DNA of 64,000 nucleotides from Narthecium ossifragum (GCA_963920575.1 OY986969.1:2490001-2554000); one strand, 5' to 3'. Numbered from the stretch's first letter, positions 1 through 11,819 are shown. Translations and numbers: made by a program. Notes: a model not told the origin generated them from the sequence alone.

Positions 1-1140
1 TCCATTGATGATCTTCCATGAAGTATTGGTGAAGCTTGTCTTCAACCCTGATTCTGCGAGTTGACCAACTGAAATAAGATTTCTCTTGAGATCTGCAACG
101 TGTCTTACATCCTTCAATTTCAGTTCAGTTCCATCTAAAAGCTTCATCTGTACTTCACCTTTGCCAACAATACTACAAGGCTCATCATCACCAAGATAAA
201 CATTACCGAAATTTCCCTTCACATAATTATTTAGAAATTTCATATTCGAGGTAGCATGAAAAGAAGCTCCAGAATCTATAATCCATGATTCATATCGATT
301 ATATAAAGAAAGGATTAAAACATCACAACCATCTTCAGAAACGTTTACCGTATCATTAACGTTCTCTGATTGCTTCTTGCGATCTCTGCAATCTCGCTGG
401 AAGTGACCTTTCTTCCCACAGTGCCAGCAACCATCTCCCTTTCCCTGGGGACGTCTCGACTTGCTCTTGTTTCTAGACTTCGATCTACCATGATTATTTT
501 TGCTCCGCCTCTTTGACGATCTACCTCTTTCTTCTATATTCAATGCACTCCCAGATGTCTCCTCCGAAAGCCCCGATGATTTCCTGCGTGCCTCTTCGCT
601 CAAAAGAACACCAATGATATCATCAAAATCTAGCTTTCCTGACTCCGATGAGTTGCTCACAGCCATTACCAAGCCACCCTAGCTTTCAGGTAATCCAGAC
701 AAGATCACAAGAGCCCTGATCTCGCTATCGAAGACTATATCTACGGATTCCAACTGAGCAATGATTGTGTTGAACTCGTTCACATATTGAGTCACGCTAC
801 CGCCATCAGACATCTTCATGTTGAACAATCTTTTCATCAGAAAAACCTTGTTCGACGCAGAAGGTTTCTCGTACATCTTCGAGAGGGCTGCCATCAGATC
901 TGTAGTCGTCTTCTGCTTCGAGATGTTGAACGCTACGGACGCGGCCAACGTGAGACGGATCGCACCTAGGGCTTTTCTATCAAGAATCGCCCAATCATCA
1001 TCCTCCATATCGTCCGGCTTCCTTCCTGAAAGAGGTTGATAGAGATCTTTTTGATAAAGGTAATCCTCCATCTGCATCTTCCAAAATCCGAAGTTCTACC
1101 CATTGAACTTCTCGATCTTCACCTTCCCTTCTTCCACCAT
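1..1140 (-). pseudogene. copia gag-pol, N-terminal part (copy 0)
   Basis: Reading from an ATG at 1138-1140, this encodes a copia Gag, a CCHC zinc knuckle and the protease DSG motif, then runs off the window. In-frame TAG codons lie at 1096-1098 and 679-681, as in every other copy. The base at 1137 changes the second residue from the Ala of the other copies to Val. It is presumed non-functional because of the stops. Confidence 0.9.
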
Positions 1141-1171
1141 CGCTCCCACTGAACCTCGCTCTGATACCACT

Positions 1172-1508
1172 TGTTAGGATCTAGAAGAGAGGAGGAAGAA
1201 GAAGAAGCAAGCACAGACACAAGATTTACGTGGTTCACCCCAGAATAGGGCTACGTCCACGGAGTCGCTGGAGGTTTTTTTACTATCTCAGAGGCAAAGA
1301 GCCAGATTACATCATACAATGACGGCCGCCCATACACACCCTCATATCCTAGGGTTTCGGCACATAGGGTATAGAAAATTACATAAACTACCCCTATCAA
1401 CGGATCTCCAAAACCGTTTTTGTTCCAGCGGCGCTGCCCCGGACCCCGTCAACTCTGCGTAGTGGGTCATGGACGGGTCCGGCATGATCAGGCTCCACAA
1501 ACTCAACA
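1172..1508 (-). repeat. copia 5' LTR, 337 bp (copy 0)
   Basis: On the minus strand it starts TGTTGAG and ends CTAACA. Near its end is the GTGAACCACGTAAATCTTG motif typical of plant copia U5 regions. It is followed after two bases by an initiator-Met primer site. It is 47 bp longer than the 3' LTR at 4586-4875 because of a replaced block after CACATAGG. Confidence 0.93.
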
Positions 1509-1801
1509 CAAATTAAGGATAGCTTAGGTTTAATCCTGATAATTAGCTTTATTAGATTATTTAATCAGGTTTAATCCAAATTTCTATTTAACTTGACACC
1601 TCTGTTCGAACGTAGTTTGAAGGAGTTGGACTAAACCACAATCTCCCGATTCTTGAGTGTTAGGTATTTTTTACCTTGATTATTTGACCGGTCAACGATT
1701 AAATTTCCACGCTAACATTGTTTGTCACCCCCGGTGGGACCCTGTGTCAAGTCTTTATGGAAATCGGTCAAGTTGGACCAAACGATATGGTCATCATTAG
1801 G
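1509..1801. other. Spacer start; short direct repeat
   Basis: There is no gene here. The 17-base word AGGATAGCTTAGGTTTA occurs near 1516 and again near 1799, about 283 bases apart, bracketing AT-rich sequence. The second copy directly precedes the LINE remnant. Its meaning is unknown; it could be a target duplication of something lost. Confidence 0.5.
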
Positions 1802-2490
1802 ATAGCTTAGGTTTAAGCATGCGACTCTAATGGGCTTTCCGAGGTCTGGTGTCGACCGACGGACCGCGGGATCCGCTCCACGTGGTGTTCTCATCGGCGG
1901 AGAACGCCGAAGAGCCACCCCCGACGCTGCACTGACGCGAGTCACCGCCGCTTTTCGCGACAAGGAGGGTTGGTGGCAGAAGGCGCTTAATGGTGATGGT
2001 AGGGCGGCTACAGGAGGGCGACGGGCCTTTAAGGCTGATGATGGCGTGCGACAGGAGGGGACACGTGGACGGTTGGCAACGGTGGCATGGGCAATAGGTA
2101 CGGTCATTGGCCATGTTGTATCTTCTCTTGAGGGGGAATTAAGAGCCATTGGTAAGGCTATCCAGTGGGCTTTGGACAAGGAACTCCGATGTATCGTGGT
2201 TGAGTCTGATTCTAAGTTCGCTGTGGAGATTTTGGTTGGCTGTAGATTGTGGCCGGCGGAAATTGATAAAGCGACAAGAGCGGTTTGGGCGGATATGCTT
2301 AAGTTAGATTCTGTTGTTGTCGTAGCGGTTCCGCGTGATGTAGTCCATAGTGCGGATTTATTAGTCAAACATTGTAAATTAGCCTCTTTTGATTTTTCTT
2401 GGAGCCCAGAGGACGGTGTTGTGCCTCCTCTGGGGTTGGTCTTGTAGTTTTTGAGTTTTCCTAGCCTCAACTAATCAAAAAAAAAAAAAA
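1802..2490 (+). pseudogene. Chimeric LINE remnant with RNase H end (unit 1)
   Basis: An open frame at 1830-2447 (205 residues) joins an ORF1-like Gly/Arg-rich stretch (residues 1-85) to the C-terminal part of a plant LINE RNase H domain. The RNase H part shows GELRAI, the catalytic ESDS motif and the late Asp in SADLLVK. The first acidic residue of the fold is missing because the upstream half is absent. A 3' tail ending in 14 A's at 2477-2490 marks the LINE end. The switch between the two parts falls at 2085/2086, the point where the array's right edge leaves the unit, so the chimera is probably a by-product of the tandem duplication. Antisense frames here are shadows. Confidence 0.8.
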
Positions 2491-3170
2491 TAAAGAAGCT
2501 AGTGTTAACAACTTGATTATTTTCTAGTAGTAATTGCGGAAGTGATTGCCGATATCTCAAAACCGTGGGTGGAGTCCGAATTAAGTTTGGCGTGGCTAGA
2601 GGCGGCAGCTTCTAATTAGATGGGAGTATTTTTTTAATTAACTCAATCTTTTGTTTTATCTCAAGGGTTTGGCCTATGGCACTTGGGGCCTCGATCCCCA
2701 GAGTCCGATCAATAGATTCGACGGTGGTGGTTGCAGATCTCGGATGAAGATTCTTTCTTCTCCAACTGGTCGATCGGTGATGAAATCCAAAGAGAAGCCT
2801 CTTCAAAGTATTTTAGTGATGGATGAAATTAAGACATTACATGCAGTTAAACATGGGGATGGAAATATAAAACCATAGTTTAAGTGTGTCTATATTGTTT
2901 ATGAAAAAATATAAAACCATATCTAGTAGAATACTTTGGTCAACTATATACTTTAACGTATTAAAAAAATAAAATAAAACTTAGATAACTAATGAAAACT
3001 AACTCTATTATAACTTTTTTAAGGAATAAAACCGATAAGCGAGGTACTGACATGGAATATTCGATAAGACGAGTAGCTTTTGAAAAATCACTAAAATATA
3101 GATGATGATATTGAGAAAATAACCAAAAAAAATAGAGTCGTGATTTGTATACATGGGTCAGAGCATGCAC
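2491..3170. other. Spacer, nothing recognised
   Basis: AT-rich sequence between the LINE poly-A and the fold-back. I see no domain, terminal repeat or RNA gene. Short open frames of 64-75 codons on both strands look like chance. Confidence 0.6.
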
Positions 3171-3357
3171 ACTGCACATGTCAACCAATCGGTAATGAGA
3201 TATTGATTGAATGTACCAATGATCATATCGGTAGTGAGATACCGATTGGTTGATCTAGTCGATCGGTATCGCACTACCTATGGAATAGATCAATCAATCG
3301 ATATCTCACTACCGATTAGAGGACATGTGATATGCACATATCACGTGGCCACGTGCA
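3171..3357. repeat. Fold-back sequence with nested palindromes
   Basis: Arms around 3173-3211 (ACATGTCAACCAATCGGTAA onward) pair imperfectly with the reverse complement of about 3287-3335. An inner pair of ATCGGTA-type arms lies at 3225-3280. Just outside are the palindromes GTGATATGCACATATCAC and CACGTGGCCACGTG; the latter contains two G-box cores. It may be a small degenerate inverted-repeat element. No clear target duplication was found. Confidence 0.55.
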
Positions 3358-3583
3358 TAATTTTTTTTTCACAAAAATATTGACTTCATTATAAAAGACA
3401 ATGTGACGTACTATATAGCTTATTTCATAAAACTTTGCTAAATATCAAATTTAGTGAAAAAATATTTCGTATGTGGTTTGTTCGAACAAAGGGTCGATTG
3501 GTGTGTTTCATATATAAAACTAAAAAAGCTATAAAAATTGATGGGTGTATTATGGGATTGATACTAACATAAACTATAATTAA

Positions 3584-4567
3584 TGATAGCAACCGTAGCA
3601 TGCTATTAAGGTTAGATATATTGGGTTGGGTGTCAAAACTTACATCTAATTAGAGGTCGCCACCCTAATTAAGGCCAAAGTCCTGACTCCGCCCGGGTCT
3701 TGAGATAAAATAAGCCTGTCACTGTAACAATTATTATTATAAATATTCTGCTAGCTTGGTTAACAATATTCACTAGCTATCCTTGTTTTTTAGAGAAAAA
3801 AATGATTGACCTCTAAGTCGTCGTGCGAGGATATTTATATATGAAAACGTTATCATGCTTCTCATAGGATGCGTGTGTAAATTACAAACCATAAATTAAC
3901 TGGATATTGGCAAGTTGATGTGTCACATCCTCGGTTTCTTGCATCTTTGATTTCCACTACTCTTTGATTGAAAACTCCACCATGGGATATAAACTTTGTT
4001 TCAAGAGATCTTATGTAACCAAGATGTCTTATAAAGTTGATTTGGTTGAATTATGTCATTAAATAGTGATATGCGTCCCGCTCATAGGGTCTGAAAGATA
4101 GCGAAAGGAAAAAAAGAAAGGGAAAATTATATTTTTCGTCCCTCAATTTTCATTGAAGTAACATTTAAGTTCCTAATCTTTTATAAGTTTCAATTGGGTC
4201 CCTACAGTATTCTTTTCGTCACAATGTGGGGCATCGGCCTGACGTCGTCTCTATTCTTAACGGCTGGGGTGTCACGTGACCGCACGTGATAGAAGTTAAG
4301 GGACTAAAACGTTACTTCGATGAAAGTTAAGGGACTAAAATGTTACTTCCATCCGCACGGCATCCATCACTTGCGGTCACGTGACACCTCAGCCGTTAAA
4401 ACTAGAGACGACGTCAGGCCGATGTCCCACATTGTGACGAAAAAGATACTGTAGGGACCCAATTGAAACTTATAAAAGATTAGGGACTTAAATGCTACTT
4501 CGATGAAAGTTGAGGGACTAAAAAGGTAATTTACCCAAAAAGAAACCATACACACACATGCATTCTC
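3584..4567 (+). repeat. Spacer segment with two diverged relatives in the right flank
   Basis: From TGATAGCAACCGTAGCATGC onward this segment aligns with 41324-42168 and 44060-44668, with scattered substitutions. The MITE at 4120-4536 interrupts it; the relatives have the uninterrupted site. No coding potential is evident. The family identity of this repeat is unknown. Confidence 0.85.
4120..4536. mobile_element. Mutator-like MITE, 417 bp (unit 1)
   Basis: Long terminal inverted repeats of about 180 bp start GGGAAAATTA on the left and GGGTAAATTACC on the right, with GTCCCTCAA just inside. A 9-base duplication AAAAAGAAA flanks it at 4111-4119 and 4537-4545, the Mutator-type target length. The related segments near 42050 and 44560 read straight through this point without the insert, which confirms the boundaries. 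It has no coding capacity. Confidence 0.92.
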
Positions 4568-4585
4568 ATTTACAATAGATCAAAT

Positions 4586-4875
4586 TGTTAGGATCTAGAA
4601 GAGAGGAGGAAGAAGAAGAAGCAAGCACAGACACAAGATTTACGTGGTTCACCCCAGAATAGGGCTACGTCCACGGAGTCGCTGGAGGTTTTTTCACTAT
4701 CTCAGAGGCAAAGAGCCAGATTACATCATACAATGACGGCCGCCCATACACACCCTCATATCCTAGGGTTTCGGCACATAGGTCGATCCCCGCCGGGGCG
4801 CTGCCCCGGACCCCTTCAACTCTGCGTAGTGGGTCATGGTCGGGTCCGGCATGATCAGGCTCCACAAACTCAACA
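4586..4875 (-). repeat. copia 3' LTR, 290 bp (copy A)
   Basis: It runs TGTTGAG to CTAACA on the minus strand. Where the 5' LTR carries about 80 bases after CACATAGG, this copy has a short GC-rich block, so it is 47 bp shorter. It is preceded on the minus strand by the polypurine tract GAGTGGGAGAAT at 4876-4887. Confidence 0.93.
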
Positions 4876-4887
4876 ATTCTCCCACTC
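4876..4887 (-). promoter_or_regulatory. copia polypurine tract
   Basis: GAGTGGGAGAAT on the minus strand abuts the 3' LTR directly. In copia elements this purine run primes plus-strand DNA synthesis. Confidence 0.8.
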
Positions 4888-4973
4888 GGAGACTGATTAA
4901 AAGGAACCTGCTTCAATCAGCTTCATTTGCTCCAAAAAAATATAAACACTCACATCGACTCATGCCTCCATCT

Positions 4974-7900
4974 TCAAGCTTGAAGACCAAGAGAAACTGA
5001 ACAGGTGTTCAGCTTCTCTATCGTAACCATCTTGGTTAACATATCTGCAGGATTTTTACTAGTGTGGATCATCTCAAGAACAACTTTCCCATCTTCCAGA
5101 AGTGATCGTATGAAGTGATACCTGATGTCAATATGCTTCGTTCTGGAATGATATGCTGAATTCTTTGCAAAATGAATTGCACTCTGACTATCACTGTATA
5201 GTCTACAATCAACTTGCTATTTACCTAACTCTTTCATGAAGGTCTGAGGCCATATCATCTCCTTGCAAGCCTCTGCCATTGCTGTATACTCAGCTTCTGT
5301 TGTTGAAAGGGAAACTATTTTCTGCAATCTTGAGACCCAGCTTACTGCACAAGCACCCAATGTAAACACATAACCAGTAGTGCTCTTCCTGCTATCCATG
5401 TCACCTGCTAGATCAGCATCAACATATCCATGTAATTTAATGTCTGACCCTCCAAAGCACAAAGCCATACCTGTAGTACCTTTTAGATATCTAAGAATCC
5501 ACTTTACGGCACTCCAATGCTCCTTACCTGGGTTGGTCATAAACCTGCTCACTATTCCCACTGCATGAGCAATATCTGGTCTCATGCAGACCATAGCATA
5601 CATTAAACTCCCAACTGCTGATGCATATGGTACCTTGGACATGTACTCCCACTCATCCTCTGTCGTCGCGCCTTGTGTAGCAGATAGTTTGAAATGACCT
5701 GCCAATGGTGTACGAACAGGAGTAGCATTATCCATATTAAATCTCTTAAGTACCTTCTCAATATATTCAGCCTACGACAACTTCAATTTTCCTTTCGCTC
5801 TGTCTCTGCTAATTCTCATCCCAAGGATTTGGTTTGCAGCACCTAAATCCTTCATTTCAAACTCCTTTGAGAGCGCCTTCTTCAAGTTTGAAATTTGTTT
5901 CATGTCGGATCCTGCAACCAACATGTCATCCACATACAAGAGCAATATAATATAGGAGCTCTTAAAATTCTTGAAATAACAGCAGTGATCAGAATGACAT
6001 CTCTTGTACCCATTTGTACTCATAAACCCATCAAATCTGATATACCATTGCCTTGGTGCCTGCTTTAAACCATACAAGCTTTTCTTCAATTTGCATACAA
6101 GCTTCTCTTCCCCTGCTGTAATATATCCCTGTGGCTGATGCATATAAATGTCCTCTTCCAAATTTCCATGTAGAAAAGCTGTTTTTACATCTAATTGTTC
6201 AAGATGTAAATTCTCTACAGCCACAATACTCAAAACAGACCTTATGGTAGTCAATTTAACAACAGGAGCAAATATCTCAGTATAGTCAATACCTGCCTTC
6301 TGCTCGAAACCTTTAACAACTAACCTTGCCTTCTATCGTTTCGATCCATCACTCTCTCCTTTCAGTCTGTAGACCCATTTGTTGTGTAAAGCCTTCTTCC
6401 CTTCAAGCAGCTCAATCAAATCCCATGTCTGATTTGCCGCAAGAGACTTCATCTCATCATCCATGGCCAACTTCCATTTTCTTTGGGCGTCGACATGCAA
6501 GGCTTCTTCATAACTTTCAGGTTCATCATTATCAGTTAGTAATAGATAATGCAAAGAAGGAGAGTAATGTGAAGGAGGTCTAATGACTCTTCTCGTTCTT
6601 CTAACCGCAATAGGAGGAGTTTGCGGTTCTTCCTGTTCTTCCACTGCTTTTGATTTAACCATACTACCATCATTGATCTCCTCTAATTCAACATAATCAG
6701 GTTCCACGTCCTTTTCAACCTGATTATTCCAATCCTTATACATAACCTTTTCATTGAATATAACATCCCTGCTTCTGATAATTTTTCTATTCTCATGATC
6801 ATAAAAACGATAATCACAATTATCAACACCATATCCAATGAAACTGCATTTTCTAGACTTAGGATCTAGCTTGGATCTATCAGCAGAGTCAACATGAACC
6901 TATGAAGTGCAGCCAAAAACTTTAAGATGTGACAAGGTTACCTCCTTTCCTGTCCAAGCTTCTTATGGTAGTCCATAGTCCAGTGCAACCGAAGGACCTC
7001 TGTTTATCAGGTAAACCGCGGTACTCACAGCATCCGCCCAAAACTGTTTTGGCAATCCAGCATGAATTCTCATACTTCTGGCACGCTCCATAATTGTTCT
7101 ATTCATTCTCTCAGCGACACCGTTTTGCTGCGGAGTTCTTGGAACGGTCTTCTGTCTCTTGATTCTATTTTCTGCACAGTACTTCTCAAACTCATCACTG
7201 CAATATTCACCTCCATTGTCCGATCTGAGACATTTCAACTTTGTACCTGCCTCATTCTCAACCAAAGCTTTCCACTTCTTCAAAACATTAAATACCTCAG
7301 ATTTATGTTTCAAAAAATAGACCCAAAGCTTTCTACTAGCGTCATCAATGAAAGTGACAAAGTAGAGTGAGTTTCCAACAGAAGATACCTTGGCTGGACC
7401 CCAAACATCGGTGTGCACAAGCTCCAATTTTTCTGCCTTGGGCCTCCTTCCAACCTTTGAGAAACTGACCTTCCTCTGCTTCCTATAGATGCAGTCTTCA
7501 CAGAAATCCAAATCAACTGATTTCAAGTCCGGTAGTTTCCCTTTCGAGAGCATCATCTGCATTCCCTTCTCACTCAAATGTCCAAGTCTGGAATGCCAAA
7601 TGCTCGCATCCACACCTGATGATGCAACTGTGATAGAATGGTTAGTACCAGAAGCGACATAAAGAGTTCCTTCTTTCTTACCCTGAGCAACAACCATAGC
7701 TCCATTGATGATCTTCCATGAAGTATTGGTGAAGCTTGTCTTCAACCCTGATTCTGCGAGTTGACCAACTGAAATAAGATTTCTCTTGAGATCTGCAACG
7801 TGTCTTACATCCTTCAATTTCAGTTCAGTTCCATCTAAAAGCTTCATCTGTACTTCACCTTTGCCAACAATACTACAAGGCTCATCATCACCAAGATAAA

Positions 7901-8840
7901 CATTACCGAAATTTCCCTTCACATAATTATTTAGAAATTTCATATTCGAGGTAGCATGAAAAGAAGCTCCAGAATCTATAATCCATGATTCATATCGATT
8001 ATATAAAGAAAGGATTAAAACATCACAACCATCTTCAGAAACGTTTACCGTATCATTAACGTTCTCTGATTGCTTCTTGCGATCTCTGCAATCTCGCTGG
8101 AAGTGACCTTTCTTCCCACAGTGCCAGCAACCATCTCCCTTTCCCTGGGGACGTCTCGACTTGCTCTTGTTTCTAGACTTCGATCTACCATGATTATTTT
8201 TGCTCCGCCTCTTTGACGATCTACCTCTTTCTTCTATATTCAATGCACTCCCAGATGTCTCCTCCGAAAGCCCCGATGATTTCCTGCGTGCCTCTTCGCT
8301 CAAAAGAACACCAATGATATCATCAAAATCTAGCTTTCCTGACTCCGATGAGTTGCTCACAGCCATTACCAAGCCACCCTAGCTTTCAGGTAATCCAGAC
8401 AAGATCACAAGAGCCCTGATCTCGCTATCGAAGACTATATCTACGGATTCCAACTGAGCAATGATTGTGTTGAACTCGTTCACATATTGAGTCACGCTAC
8501 CGCCATCAGACATCTTCATGTTGAACAATCTTTTCATCAGAAAAACCTTGTTCGACGCAGAAGGTTTCTCGTACATCTTCGAGAGGGCTGCCATCAGATC
8601 TGTAGTCGTCTTCTGCTTCGAGATGTTGAACGCTACGGACGCGGCCAACGTGAGACGGATCGCACCTAGGGCTTTTCTATCAAGAATCGCCCAATCATCA
8701 TCCTCCATATCGTCCGGCTTCCTTCCTGAAAGAGGTTGATAGAGATCTTTTTGATAAAGGTAATCCTCCATCTGCATCTTCCAAAATCCGAAGTTCTACC
8801 CATTGAACTTCTCGATCTTCACCTTCCCTTCTTCCGCCAT
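4974..8840 (-). pseudogene. copia gag-pol polyprotein with seven in-frame stops (copy A)
   Basis: A single frame of 1289 codons runs from ATG at 8838-8840 to TGA at 4974-4976, with no frameshift. Domains by residue from the ATG: Gag 1-155; CCHC knuckle (CWHCGKKGHFQRDC) 238-251; protease DSG at 289-291; integrase zinc-binding His/Cys at 416, 421, 447 and 450; integrase catalytic Asp 478, Asp 541 and Glu 577; RT YVDD with the Asp pair at 971-972; and a C-terminal RNase H. Stops lie at 8796-8798, 8379-8381, 6963-6965, 6900-6902, 6333-6335, 5772-5774 and 5217-5219. Six are TAG and the one at 6963 is TAA. Length is normal for the family. The polyprotein would normally make the virus-like particle and replicate the element through reverse transcription. 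In this copy Asn-Cys appears where other copies have Asn-Phe (C at 6816). Confidence 0.95.
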
Positions 8841-8857
8841 CGCTCCCACTGAACCTC

Positions 8858-8869
8858 GCTCTGATACCA
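8858..8869 (-). promoter_or_regulatory. Primer binding site for initiator Met-tRNA
   Basis: TGGTATCAGAGC on the minus strand lies two bases inside the 5' LTR. It matches the usual plant copia primer site complementary to the 3' end of initiator methionine tRNA. Equivalent sites lie in all other copies. Confidence 0.93.
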
Positions 8870-8871
8870 CT

Positions 8872-9208
8872 TGTTAGGATCTAGAAGAGAGGAGGAAGAA
8901 GAAGAAGCAAGCACAGACACAAGATTTACGTGGTTCACCCCAGAATAGGGCTACGTCCACGGAGTCGCTGGAGGTTTTTTTACTATCTCAGAGGCAAAGA
9001 GCCAGATTACATCATACAATGACGGCCGCCCATACACACCCTCATATCCTAGGGTTTCGGCACATAGGGTATAGAAAATTACATAAACTACCCCTATCAA
9101 CGGATCTCCAAAACCGTTTTTGTTCCAGCGGCGCTGCCCCGGACCCCGTCAACTCTGCGTAGTGGGTCATGGACGGGTCCGGCATGATCAGGCTCCACAA
9201 ACTCAACA
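8872..9208 (-). repeat. copia 5' LTR, 337 bp (copy A)
   Basis: Same sequence as the LTR at 1172-1508 as far as I can see by eye. CAAAT target duplication follows at 9209-9213. Confidence 0.93.
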
Positions 9209-9501
9209 CAAATTAAGGATAGCTTAGGTTTAATCCTGATAATTAGCTTTATTAGATTATTTAATCAGGTTTAATCCAAATTTCTATTTAACTTGACACC
9301 TCTGTTCGAACGTAGTTTGAAGGAGTTGGACTAAACCACAATCTCCCGATTCTTGAGTGTTAGGTATTTTTTACCTTGATTATTTGACCGGTCAACGATT
9401 AAATTTCCACGCTAACATTGTTTGTCACCCCCGGTGGGACCCTGTGTCAAGTCTTTATGGAAATCGGTCAAGTTGGACCAAACGATATGGTCATCATTAG
9501 G

Positions 9502-10190
9502 ATAGCTTAGGTTTAAGCATGCGACTCTAATGGGCTTTCCGAGGTCTGGTGTCGACCGACGGACCGCGGGATCCGCTCCACGTGGTGTTCTCATCGGCGG
9601 AGAACGCCGAAGAGCCACCCCCGACGCTGCACTGACGCGAGTCACCGCCGCTTTTCGCGACAAGGAGGGTTGGTGGCAGAAGGCGCTTAATGGTGATGGT
9701 AGGGCGGCTACAGGAGGGCGACGGGCCTTTAAGGCTGATGATGGCGTGCGACAGGAGGGGACACGTGGACGGTTGGCAACGGTGGCATGGGCAATAGGTA
9801 CGGTCATTGGCCATGTTGTATCTTCTCTTGAGGGGGAATTAAGAGCCATTGGTAAGGCTATCCAGTGGGCTTTGGACAAGGAACTCCGATGTATCGTGGT
9901 TGAGTCTGATTCTAAGTTCGCTGTGGAGATTTTGGTTGGCTGTAGATTGTGGCCGGCGGAAATTGATAAAGCGACAAGAGCGGTTTGGGCGGATATGCTT
10001 AAGTTAGATTCTGTTGTTGTCGTAGCGGTTCCGCGTGATGTAGTCCATAGTGCGGATTTATTAGTCAAACATTGTAAATTAGCCTCTTTTGATTTTTCTT
10101 GGAGCCCAGAGGACGGTGTTGTGCCTCCTCTGGGGTTGGTCTTGTAGTTTTTGAGTTTTCCTAGCCTCAACTAATCAAAAAAAAAAAAAA
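9502..10190 (+). pseudogene. Chimeric LINE remnant with RNase H end (unit 2)
   Basis: Same as 1802-2490. The open frame at 9530-10147 encodes the identical 205 residues, with the internal joint at 9785/9786. Confidence 0.8.
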
Positions 10191-10870
10191 TAAAGAAGCT
10201 AGTGTTAACAACTTGATTATTTTCTAGTAGTAATTGCGGAAGTGATTGCCGATATCTCAAAACCGTGGGTGGAGTCCGAATTAAGTTTGGCGTGGCTAGA
10301 GGCGGCAGCTTCTAATTAGATGGGAGTATTTTTTTAATTAACTCAATCTTTTGTTTTATCTCAAGGGTTTGGCCTATGGCACTTGGGGCCTCGATCCCCA
10401 GAGTCCGATCAATAGATTCGACGGTGGTGGTTGCAGATCTCGGATGAAGATTCTTTCTTCTCCAACTGGTCGATCGGTGATGAAATCCAAAGAGAAGCCT
10501 CTTCAAAGTATTTTAGTGATGGATGAAATTAAGACATTACATGCAGTTAAACATGGGGATGGAAATATAAAACCATAGTTTAAGTGTGTCTATATTGTTT
10601 ATGAAAAAATATAAAACCATATCTAGTAGAATACTTTGGTCAACTATATACTTTAACGTATTAAAAAAATAAAATAAAACTTAGATAACTAATGAAAACT
10701 AACTCTATTATAACTTTTTTAAGGAATAAAACCGATAAGCGAGGTACTGACATGGAATATTCGATAAGACGAGTAGCTTTTGAAAAATCACTAAAATATA
10801 GATGATGATATTGAGAAAATAACCAAAAAAAATAGAGTCGTGATTTGTATACATGGGTCAGAGCATGCAC

Positions 10871-11057
10871 ACTGCACATGTCAACCAATCGGTAATGAGA
10901 TATTGATTGAATGTACCAATGATCATATCGGTAGTGAGATACCGATTGGTTGATCTAGTCGATCGGTATCGCACTACCTATGGAATAGATCAATCAATCG
11001 ATATCTCACTACCGATTAGAGGACATGTGATATGCACATATCACGTGGCCACGTGCA
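10871..11057. repeat. Fold-back sequence (unit 2)
   Basis: Second copy of the fold-back described at 3171-3357. Confidence 0.5.
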
Positions 11058-11819
11058 TAATTTTTTTTTCACAAAAATATTGACTTCATTATAAAAGACA
11101 ATGTGACGTACTATATAGCTTATTTCATAAAACTTTGCTAAATATCAAATTTAGTGAAAAAATATTTCGTATGTGGTTTGTTCGAACAAAGGGTCGATTG
11201 GTGTGTTTCATATATAAAACTAAAAAAGCTATAAAAATTGATGGGTGTATTATGGGATTGATACTAACATAAACTATAATTAATGATAGCAACCGTAGCA
11301 TGCTATTAAGGTTAGATATATTGGGTTGGGTGTCAAAACTTACATCTAATTAGAGGTCGCCACCCTAATTAAGGCCAAAGTCCTGACTCCGCCCGGGTCT
11401 TGAGATAAAATAAGCCTGTCACTGTAACAATTATTATTATAAATATTCTGCTAGCTTGGTTAACAATATTCACTAGCTATCCTTGTTTTTTAGAGAAAAA
11501 AATGATTGACCTCTAAGTCGTCGTGCGAGGATATTTATATATGAAAACGTTATCATGCTTCTCATAGGATGCGTGTGTAAATTACAAACCATAAATTAAC
11601 TGGATATTGGCAAGTTGATGTGTCACATCCTCGGTTTCTTGCATCTTTGATTTCCACTACTCTTTGATTGAAAACTCCACCATGGGATATAAACTTTGTT
11701 TCAAGAGATCTTATGTAACCAAGATGTCTTATAAAGTTGATTTGGTTGAATTATGTCATTAAATAGTGATATGCGTCCCGCTCATAGGGTCTGAAAGATA
11801 GCGAAAGGAAAAAAAGAAA

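Larger units (their letters stand above)
1..1508 (-). mobile_element. Ty1/copia retrotransposon, 5' part (copy 0)
   Basis: This is the 5' third of a copia element on the minus strand, cut by the window start. It has the 5' LTR (1172-1508), the primer site (1158-1169) and the gag-protease part of the reading frame. CAAAT at 1509-1513 outside the LTR is one half of the target duplication. It matches the complete element at 4586-9208 apart from the A at 1137. Confidence 0.95.
4586..9208 (-). mobile_element. Complete Ty1/copia retrotransposon (copy A)
   Basis: This 4623-bp element has a 3' LTR at 4586-4875, gag-pol at 4974-8840, a primer site at 8858-8869 and a 5' LTR at 8872-9208. The 5-base target duplication CAAAT lies at 4581-4585 and 9209-9213. 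Domain order Gag, zinc knuckle, protease, integrase, RT, RNase H is that of copia elements. The RT and Gag sequences resemble the Tork/Tnt1 group (inference). Seven in-frame stop codons make it non-autonomous. The two LTRs differ at three single bases and one replaced block, so the insertion predates the array amplification. Confidence 0.97.

Noticed and set aside
1712..2470. Long minus-strand frame (252 codons) opposite the LINE remnant, present in most units
   Set aside because: It is antisense to the frame with a recognisable RNase H motif, is Ser/Thr/Pro-rich and has no domain.
4665..4916. Minus-strand frame across the copia 3' LTR
   Set aside because: It spans LTR, polypurine tract and internal sequence; a chance frame.
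7062..7370. Plus-strand frames opposite copia integrase and gag
   Set aside because: Shadows of the minus-strand gag-pol, with no independent support.
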